From positions 1 to 7,161 of the forward strand of contig WLNX01000092.1 in assembly GCA_009699565.1 (NCBI GenBank): 7,161 nt of DNA, read 5' to 3'. The DNA is from Actinomycetota bacterium. Lineage in GTDB: Bacteria; Actinomycetota; Thermoleophilia; Solirubrobacterales; Solirubrobacteraceae. This document shows positions 1-5,569 of this stretch, piece by piece. Both the position numbers and the translations under genes were made by a program. Numbering within the stretch: the stretch's first letter is position 1; each line of letters starts with the position of its first letter. The notes beneath the pieces were generated by a model, which worked only from the letters and a program-made list of their open reading frames with translations, had not been told where the DNA came from and searched no databases.

Positions 1-885
1 GCTCCCACGGCGATCCGCGCCTGCATGAAGTGGGGACCGGAGCACGTCCGCAGCCATGACCTCAGCTCGCTGCGCCTGCTCGGGAGCGTCGGCGAGCCGA
101 TCAACCCGAAGGCCTGGCTCTGGTACTGGCTGGTGGTCGGCGGGGGGCGCTGCCCGATCGTTGACACGTGGTGGCAGACGGAGACCGGCAACATGATGAT
201 CTCGACCCTGCCGGGCGCGCAGGCCGCAAAGCCCGGGTCGGCGGGAACGGCGCTTCCCGGCATCGCGACAGGCATCGTCGACAACGAGGGCAACCCGCTC
301 CCGCGCGATACGCAGGGGCTGCTAACGCTGAACGGACCGTGGCCAGGGATGCTGCGCACGCTCTACCACGACGACGAGCGCTACATCGAGACCTACTGGA
401 AGCGCTTCGGAACACCCACCTACTTCGTCGGCGACGCCAGCCGCGAAGACTCCGACGGGCGCATCTGGGTGATCGGGCGGGTTGACGACGTGATCAACGT
501 CTCAGGCCACAGGCTCAGCACGGCCGAGATTGAGTCGGCGATCGTCAGCTACCCGCACGTCGCCGAGGCGGCCGTTATCGGCGAGCAGGACGAACTGACC
601 GGACAGGCAATCTGCGCCTTCGTGACCGTCAACAGCGGCGCCGAAGCCGGCGACGAGCTGGCGGCCGAGATCGTCGCCCACGTTGGCGAGCGGATTGGCA
701 AGTTTGCCCGCCCGAAGCGGATCATCTGGGCCGACGACCTGCCGAAGACGCGCTCCGGGAAGATCATGCGAAGGCTGCTTCGCGACATTGCCGAAGGCCG
801 CGCGCTGGGCGACGTAACGACGCTGCGCGACCCGGCCGTGATGGCCGCGCTCGAGCAGCAGATGACCCACCACGACGAAGACTGA
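1..885 (+). CDS. acs: Acetyl-CoA synthetase (AMP-forming), C-terminal part; 5' end outside window
   Basis: The enzyme activates acetate with ATP to acetyl-AMP and then forms acetyl-CoA in the cytoplasm. The frame is open from base 1 (it begins APTAIRAC, a known Acs segment), so the Met at base 25 is internal. 294 residues are visible of a family usually near 650. In visible numbering, the ANL-superfamily motif TWWQTETG is at about 56-63, the adenylate-binding YFVGD at about 141-145 and the hinge GRVDDVINVSGHR at about 159-171. The C-terminal PKTRSGKIMRR (about 248-258) carries the catalytic lysine, K254 (bases 760-762). In characterised Acs proteins this lysine is the target of reversible acetylation, so post-translational control is plausible. 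The tail after it (LGDVTTLRDP) fits Acs better than medium-chain acyl-CoA ligases. The YFVGDAS segment differs slightly from the common YFTGDGA. The gene ends TGA at 883-885, convergent with the ThyX-like gene 4 bp away. Propionyl-CoA synthetase is a less likely alternative. Confidence 0.95.
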   Translation, partial: APTAIRACMKWGPEHVRSHDLSSLRLLGSVGEPINPKAWLWYWLVVGGGRCPIVDTWWQTETGNMMISTLPGAQAAKPGSAGTALPGIATGIVDNEGNPLPRDTQGLLTLNGPWPGMLRTLYHDDERYIETYWKRFGTPTYFVGDASREDSDGRIWVIGRVDDVINVSGHRLSTAEIESAIVSYPHVAEAAVIGEQDELTGQAICAFVTVNSGAEAGDELAAEIVAHVGERIGKFARPKRIIWADDLPKTRSGKIMRRLLRDIAEGRALGDVTTLRDPAVMAALEQQMTHHDED

Positions 886-922
886 AGCGCTAGCCGGCCT
901 GTGACGCGCTGCGCGCTTCAGT
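881..922. terminator. Possible bidirectional terminator hairpin between convergent genes
   Basis: Bases 881-890 (ACTGAAGCGC) are the exact reverse complement of 913-922 (GCGCTTCAGT), with a 22-base loop that itself contains GCCGGC. The stem covers the stop codon of acs and begins inside the stop codon of the ThyX-like gene, so a transcript from either side would carry it just as its gene ends. There is no T-run on either side, so it is not a classical intrinsic terminator. U-tract-less hairpins have been proposed as terminators in high-GC actinobacteria. The loop is long, and a 10-bp repeat somewhere in several kilobases of GC-rich DNA is expected by chance. The position is the main support. 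Confidence 0.3.
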
Positions 923-2476
923 GCGCATCTCGCTGAGAATCCGCTCCAACCGAGGCTCGGCCTGATTGTCAACATGGACCATCGAGGCGGCGACAGCCGG
1001 GTGATGCTGGGCGATCGCGCGCTGCATCTCGTGAGCGACCGCTCGGTAGCTGGGATGGCCTTCGCGGCCGGAGCGCAGCTCGATCAGCTGCATCGCCTCG
1101 CGGGCGTTGCAATCGAGTACGAAGCGGATTCGGTAGCCCAGGCAGAGCGCGTACGGGGCGCTGTCGGCGAAGCCCTCGGAGGCAAGGCGGCGATACTCGG
1201 CGGCCGATGTTTCCAGCCCCTCGCGGTAGCTGTCGGCCACCCCGGCCTGTTCCAGCTCTTCCGGCACTCCTGCTCCAAGGTCCGGTCCCAGCGTCTGCCA
1301 CTGCACCGTCAGCATCCGGTGGCGCTGCAGGTCGCGGAAGGCGCCGTAGTCGGCGACGATCTCAAAGCGGTAGCGGACGGCCTCAAAGCCGCGGCCGGGC
1401 CGGTGGCGGCGATTGGCGCGGTTGCCGACAAAGTCGGCCAACATCTGGGCGCGCTCTTCACCGCTCAGCTTCGCGACGGCGGCGCGGATCGCGGTTTCGC
1501 TCTGGCCTGCCTGCTCGAAGACCAGCGAGCACAGCAGGTCGTCCTCGCTGCCGTCAACGTGGAGCAGCTTCACCGACGGACCCGCGTCGGTCTCCTGCTC
1601 GTCGCCGATCCCAAGCCGGTTGGTCCATTCGCGGCCTGCAGCTCCACGCTGCTCGAGGTAGCCGATCCACTCGCCGCCGCGGTCGGGCCGCTCAACGCGC
1701 GAGACAAAGCTCGGAATGACCTGCTTGAGAGTCTCCAGCAGCATCCGACCGTAGTCCTGGGCCTCCGGCAGCGGGTGCGCGAGCAGGTGGAGGATCAGCT
1801 GCTCATAGGTTTGCCCGGAGGCGAAGATCCCCATGTGCGACAGCGCCGCCGCCGGCAGCATCCCGCGCAGCAGGTCAAGAGACTTGGCCTCGATCGCGCG
1901 GTCGTGCGCGGCCGGCGAGACGCCGTCGGCCGCGGGGAACTGCCCGGCCGCCCAGGCTGCGACCTGCGGGATCGCGTCCGAGTAGCGGCTGAAGAGGCCG
2001 TCCATCGTCTGCTCGTACTGCGGGCCAAGTCGGGCGTCGCGGTAGTAGCGGTAGCCGAGCCCTTCGACCGACCCGTCGTAACGGATGTACCGGGTCGACT
2101 GCTCGAGGTACGACGCCATCCGCGGCCGCTGGAGCACCTTGGTGAGCACGTTGGAGACCCATTCGCAGGCGATGTGGGCACCGCCGAGCTGGGCCACCGA
2201 GTCGTCGCCGTAGCCAAGGAAGATGCGGTCGTAGAGCTCTGCGGCGCGCGTGCCCTCGTCGGTCTCCCAGTCGCCGCCTGCCGGCAGCGAATCCGCGAAC
2301 TCGTCGAGGAATAGGCGCCGCAGCGTGCCGTCGTAACGCGAATAGCGGGCGAAGAGTGCTCCCTTGACGGTCTCCGGCAGGTTTACGAGCGCGAAGACAG
2401 GCTGGTCAAGGTTCGTGAAGTGCGGCTCAAGGCGCGCAATTTCGGCCTCCGTGAAGCTCTCAACTGGGTATTGCAT
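890..2476 (-). CDS. Tandem ThyX-like (flavin-dependent thymidylate synthase superfamily) protein
   Basis: ThyX enzymes make dTMP from dUMP using FAD and methylene-tetrahydrofolate. Typical ThyX is about 215-250 residues; this protein has 528 and looks like two ThyX-like halves. The N-terminal half has GYGDDSVAQLG (about 88-98) and RPRMASYLEQSTRY (117-130), which matches the ThyX signature RHRx7S with His replaced by Pro118 and with Ser127, Arg129 and Tyr130 kept. The C-terminal half has RHRMLTVQWQT (385-395), with RHR intact but Ser replaced by Thr395. It also has NAREAMQLIELR (457-468), like the NxR...LR stretch of ThyX that helps bind dUMP and flavin. The halves are joined by a polar segment (about 260-345). 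The ATG start at 2476 is 43 bp after nuoN; no clear Shine-Dalgarno sequence precedes it. No signal peptide or membrane helix is seen, so it is probably cytoplasmic. Similar long proteins are usually annotated as FAD-dependent thymidylate synthase. I am confident of the superfamily but not that it makes dTMP; with split motifs it may do another flavin reaction or be structural. Confidence 0.85.
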   Translation of the reverse strand: MQYPVESFTEAEIARLEPHFTNLDQPVFALVNLPETVKGALFARYSRYDGTLRRLFLDEFADSLPAGGDWETDEGTRAAELYDRIFLGYGDDSVAQLGGAHIACEWVSNVLTKVLQRPRMASYLEQSTRYIRYDGSVEGLGYRYYRDARLGPQYEQTMDGLFSRYSDAIPQVAAWAAGQFPAADGVSPAAHDRAIEAKSLDLLRGMLPAAALSHMGIFASGQTYEQLILHLLAHPLPEAQDYGRMLLETLKQVIPSFVSRVERPDRGGEWIGYLEQRGAAGREWTNRLGIGDEQETDAGPSVKLLHVDGSEDDLLCSLVFEQAGQSETAIRAAVAKLSGEERAQMLADFVGNRANRRHRPGRGFEAVRYRFEIVADYGAFRDLQRHRMLTVQWQTLGPDLGAGVPEELEQAGVADSYREGLETSAAEYRRLASEGFADSAPYALCLGYRIRFVLDCNAREAMQLIELRSGREGHPSYRAVAHEMQRAIAQHHPAVAASMVHVDNQAEPRLERILSEMRTEARSASQAG

Positions 2477-2519
2477 CGGGTGCGAACCGTACCGCCCGCA
2501 GCGGCGAGAGAAACCGGGC
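2477..2519 (-). other. Spacer between nuoN and the ThyX-like gene
   Basis: This 43-bp gap is the only real intergenic stretch in the window. It has no strong hairpin or T-run, so nothing stops transcription from the nuo genes reading into the ThyX-like gene. It also lacks a clear Shine-Dalgarno sequence. TACGGT on the minus strand (2486-2491), 9 bases before the ATG, could be a weak -10 element, but no convincing -35 box is visible. Confidence 0.4.
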
Positions 2520-4058
2520 TCAGTTGAAGCCGAGGCCTCGTGCAGCGCTTGCCACGAGGTTGAAGACCGGTTGAGGCACGATGCCGAAGACGATCACGGC
2601 GGCGGAGAGCAGCACGCCGACCGCCGTCAGCTCCCAGCCAGCCGAGCCGGCTTCACCGTCGGCCTCCGGTGCGCCGCCCGCCAACGCGGGAACGCCGGTC
2701 GCCGGATCGGTGCCCGGCTGTGCTTCGCCGCGCCACATCACTGCGATTACCGGCAGGTAGTAGGCCATCGAGATGACCGACAGCACCACCAGAACCGCAG
2801 CAAGCCAGGCGTAGTCGCCCGCGGCGGCAGCCTCGATCAGGCGCAGCTTGCCCATGAAACCTGCCGTGGCCGGAATCCCGGCGAGGCTCAGCATCGCCAG
2901 CGTCATTACGGCAGCGAGCAGCGGCCGCTGCGAGCCCAGTCCGCGCAGCGCCGAGATGTTGTCGCCCTCGGTTGTCTCGCGCTCGCGTGCGACGACGACG
3001 ACGAAGGCTGCAAGGTTTCCGAAGGTGTAGAGGATCAGGTACGAGCAGATCGCTTGGACGCCGAGGTCGGTGACGATCACAAAGCCGACGAGGATGTAGC
3101 CGGCCTGCGCGATCGACGAGTAGGCGAGCATCCGCTTCATCGAGCTCTGGCGCAAGGCACCGACGTTGCCGACGACCATCGTGATCAGCGCGATCCCGAT
3201 CCAGATCGGGCGCCAGCTTTCGATCGCGGGCCGCAGCGCGACATCAAAGAGGCGGATGATTACGCCGAACGCAGCGGCCTTGGTCGCGATCGACATGAAG
3301 GCAGTGACCGGCGTGGGCGCGCCTTCGTAGACGTCCGGAGTCCACTGGTGGAAGGGAGCGAGCGAGGCCTTGAAGGCGAAGCCGACGGTGCACATCGCGA
3401 CCGCTGCCAGCACCAGCGGGTCGGTCGCAAGGCCCGCGCTTGAGATCTTCGAGGCAATCTCGTTGTAGCCGGTCTCTCCGGTCGCACCGTAAAGCAGAGC
3501 GAACCCGTAGAGGACGGTTGCCGAGCCGACGGAGCCGACGATCAGGTACTTGAGCCCGGCTTCCAGCGAGCGCTCCTCGCGGACTCGCGCCGCGCAGAGG
3601 ATGTAGAGCGGCAGCGACAGCAGCTCAAGCCCGACGAAGGTTGAGACGAGACTGCGCGAAGCGACGAGCACGAACATGCCCGCGACAGCCAGCAGCATCA
3701 GCGCAAAGAACTCGCCGTGGGCGATCTCCTCCGCCGCGCGCTCGCGCCAGGCCAGCAGCGTGGCGACGACGGCGCCGCCGCAGATCAAGAGTGTGAGGAT
3801 CAGCGTCAACGGATCAAGCTGCAGGGCGCCTTCGATCAGCTGGGTGTTCTCACCCCAGAGGCTGATGACCGAAGCAATCGTCACCGCGAGCGTGGCCAGC
3901 GTCAGCAGCGGAACCACCCGCGTACGGATCGGCCGCGGCCCGGCCAGACCGGCGATCAGGACGATGATCGATCCGATGATCAGGATCACGAGCGGCGCGA
4001 GACCGGCCCAATCGATCGTTGGTGCCGGCGGAGCTGCGGCTGCTAGCAACGAGGTCAT
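2520..4058 (-). CDS. nuoN: NADH-quinone oxidoreductase subunit N (complex I membrane arm)
   Basis: NuoN is one of three antiporter-like subunits in the membrane arm of complex I that pump protons when NADH reduces quinone. It sits nearest the quinone-side modules in known structures. The 512-residue product (family usually about 480-510) is almost entirely hydrophobic, with about 14 helices. The expected channel residues are present: Glu145 in FVGLELLSLPLYIL (helix 5), Lys230 in FAFKASLAPFHQW, Lys260 in IATKAAAFG (helix 7), Lys308 in SSMKRMLAYSSIAQAGY (helix 8) and Lys404 in GFMGKLRL (helix 12). A hydrophilic, Gly/Ala/Pro-rich loop lies at about 443-474, before the last helices. ATG at 4058 is preferred over GTG at 4061 because the GGGAGAGG ribosome site lies 7 bases upstream of the ATG but only 4 from the GTG. 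The ATG shares one base with the nuoM stop (TGATG), implying translational coupling. It is the last nuo gene here; the next gene follows after 43 bp. Confidence 0.96.
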   Translation of the reverse strand: MTSLLAAAAPPAPTIDWAGLAPLVILIIGSIIVLIAGLAGPRPIRTRVVPLLTLATLAVTIASVISLWGENTQLIEGALQLDPLTLILTLLICGGAVVATLLAWRERAAEEIAHGEFFALMLLAVAGMFVLVASRSLVSTFVGLELLSLPLYILCAARVREERSLEAGLKYLIVGSVGSATVLYGFALLYGATGETGYNEIASKISSAGLATDPLVLAAVAMCTVGFAFKASLAPFHQWTPDVYEGAPTPVTAFMSIATKAAAFGVIIRLFDVALRPAIESWRPIWIGIALITMVVGNVGALRQSSMKRMLAYSSIAQAGYILVGFVIVTDLGVQAICSYLILYTFGNLAAFVVVVARERETTEGDNISALRGLGSQRPLLAAVMTLAMLSLAGIPATAGFMGKLRLIEAAAAGDYAWLAAVLVVLSVISMAYYLPVIAVMWRGEAQPGTDPATGVPALAGGAPEADGEAGSAGWELTAVGVLLSAAVIVFGIVPQPVFNLVASAARGLGFN

Positions 4059-5569
4059 CACTTCGCCTCTCCCGCCTCGGCGACGGAGCCCGACCCTTGG
4101 ACCTGCTGAGTCGCGCTGAGCGCGCGCGTGGTGCCGTCAGTGGCCGGGCTGAGGGCAAACTGCGGATAGAGCGCAAGCGCGATCACGACGAGCAGCAGCG
4201 GGACGAGCACGAGTCCCTCGCGGAAGGTCAGCTCAAACGAGGAGACCTTTGCGCCGACGCGGTGGTGCATCGCGCTGATGTAAAGCCGAAGCGCGTAGAA
4301 GGCGGCCAACGCCACGCCGATTGCGGCAATGAAGGCGAAGGTCATCTTGCTGGTGAAGGTGCCAAGCAGAATCATGAACTCGGCGACGAAGTTGGCTGTC
4401 CCGGGCATCGCCAGCAGCGCGAAGCTGAAGACGAGGAAGACGGCGGCGAAGGCCGGGGCGCCCTTGGCGAGACCGCCCATGTCGGAGAGCTTCTCGCTGC
4501 CGCCGGTGCGGCGCGCGAGCATCGCGACGACGAAGATCAATGCGCCGGCGACGATCGCGTGGTTGGTTGCCTGCAGCAGAGCCCCGTCGGCCCCGCGGCC
4601 GTCAAAGGCGAAGATTCCAAGCACGATGAAGCCGAGCTGCGCGATAGACGAATAACCGAGGACAAGCCGCGCACTGTCAACCGTGAAGGCCATCGCCGAG
4701 CCGTAGAGGATCGACGCGACGGCGACAATCATGATCAGCTCTTGGTAACGGACCGCGGCGTCGGGGAAGAGCGGCAGCGCGACCTGAAGGAAGCCGTAGG
4801 CGGCGACCTTGCTGAGGATCGCCGTGAAGACGGCAAGCACCCCGATCGGCATGTTCGAATAGCCGTCTGGCATCCAGCCGTGGAATGGGAACGACGGCAT
4901 CTTGATCAGGAAGGCGAGCGCGAAGGCGAGGAAGATCCATCCTTGAGTGCTGCTCCCGAGCGGAGTCTTGGCGAGGTCGGCCAGCAGGAAGCTCGGCTCT
5001 CCCCCGTTCGCCGCCAGTACGCCGGTGGTAATAGCGCCGACCAGCATCAGCAGCGATCCAACGAGCGTGTAGATGAAGAGCTTGAGGACCGCGCTGGTGC
5101 GGTCCGGGCCGCCCCAGATCACGATCAGGAAGTAGAACGGAACCAGCATCAGGTCGAAGAAGATCACGAACAGCGCGAGGTCCTGGGCCATGAAGGCGCC
5201 GAGCACGGCGGTCTGGGCAATTCCCATCAGCAGCGCGTAGAGACCGGGCCGCGCAGTGTCGGGCTCGTCAACGAGCGACCAGATCGCCGACGCGGCGAAG
5301 ATCACGGCGGTGGTCGCGATCAGAACGAGGTTGAGTCCGCTGATCGCCAGCGCGTAGTGGATCCCCAGGGAGCGGATCCACATCATGTCGGTGACGTACT
5401 GAAGGCCGCCGGCGGCGCGGTCGTAGTCGACCAGCAGCGTGATTGCGTAGGCGAGGACGGCCAGCGAGCCAATCAGAGAGATCCAGCGCGCCAGGCGAGC
5501 GGGAGCGATCAACGCCAGCAGTCCTGCGGCGGCCGGAAGCCAGAGGATTATTGAGAGGTGAATCGTCAC
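4058..5569 (-). CDS. nuoM: NADH-quinone oxidoreductase subunit M (complex I membrane arm)
   Basis: NuoM is the middle antiporter-like proton-pumping subunit of complex I, between NuoL and NuoN. The product is 503 residues (family about 490-530) with about 14 predicted helices. Family landmarks are DLMLVPFYFLIVIWG (139-153), IKMPSFPFHGWMPD (222-235), ILSKVAAYGFL (251-261), RLVLGYSSIAQLGF (301-314), ATNHAIVAG (334-342) and MPGTANFVAEFMILLG (388-403). Channel residues present are Lys223, Lys254 (helix 7), His337 and Glu397 (helix 12). Two positions differ from E. coli NuoM by my alignment: the helix-5 Glu (E144) is Asp139, and the helix-8 Lys (K265) is Arg301. The helix-7 entry reads PDGYSNMPIGV instead of the common PDAHxEAPT type. 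A polar tail fills about 474-503. The GTG start at 5569 overlaps the nuoL stop as GTGA, with GGTGAG 6 bases upstream; no nearby ATG competes. A related antiporter subunit (MrpD-like) is unlikely given the nuoL and nuoN neighbours. Confidence 0.95.
   Translation of the reverse strand: MTIHLSIILWLPAAAGLLALIAPARLARWISLIGSLAVLAYAITLLVDYDRAAGGLQYVTDMMWIRSLGIHYALAISGLNLVLIATTAVIFAASAIWSLVDEPDTARPGLYALLMGIAQTAVLGAFMAQDLALFVIFFDLMLVPFYFLIVIWGGPDRTSAVLKLFIYTLVGSLLMLVGAITTGVLAANGGEPSFLLADLAKTPLGSSTQGWIFLAFALAFLIKMPSFPFHGWMPDGYSNMPIGVLAVFTAILSKVAAYGFLQVALPLFPDAAVRYQELIMIVAVASILYGSAMAFTVDSARLVLGYSSIAQLGFIVLGIFAFDGRGADGALLQATNHAIVAGALIFVVAMLARRTGGSEKLSDMGGLAKGAPAFAAVFLVFSFALLAMPGTANFVAEFMILLGTFTSKMTFAFIAAIGVALAAFYALRLYISAMHHRVGAKVSSFELTFREGLVLVPLLLVVIALALYPQFALSPATDGTTRALSATQQVQGSGSVAEAGEAK
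4066..4073 (-). promoter_or_regulatory. Ribosome binding site of nuoN
   Basis: On the minus strand GGGAGAGG is followed by 7 bases and then ATG at 4058. It lies inside the last codons of nuoM. Its spacing favours ATG at 4058 over the overlapping GTG at 4061 as the nuoN start. Confidence 0.6.

Noticed and set aside
25..27. ATG as the start of the acetyl-CoA synthetase gene
   Set aside because: The frame continues upstream to base 1 with APTAIR, a conserved internal Acs segment, so this Met is internal.
974..2314. Plus-strand open frame of 446 codons antisense to the ThyX-like gene
   Set aside because: No recognisable domain. It exists because high-GC third positions remove stops on the opposite strand, and the minus-strand frame has clear ThyX-like motifs.
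2493..2506. Small hairpin (CGCC / GGCG) in the nuoN spacer as a terminator
   Set aside because: Only 4 bp of stem and no T-run; such pairs are everywhere in GC-rich DNA.
2364..3443. Plus-strand open frame of 359 codons across the nuoN / ThyX-like junction
   Set aside because: It spans two genes and their spacer in antisense, and its product has no domain-like pattern.
4059..4061. GTG as the nuoN start
   Set aside because: It is possible, but only 4 bases separate it from the ribosome site, against 7 for the ATG one codon later.
4019..5554. Plus-strand open frame of 511 codons antisense to nuoM
   Set aside because: Its product is highly charged low-complexity sequence (rich in R, D, E, Q, H, G) typical of the complement of a GC-rich hydrophobic gene. 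nuoM on the other strand has clear family motifs.
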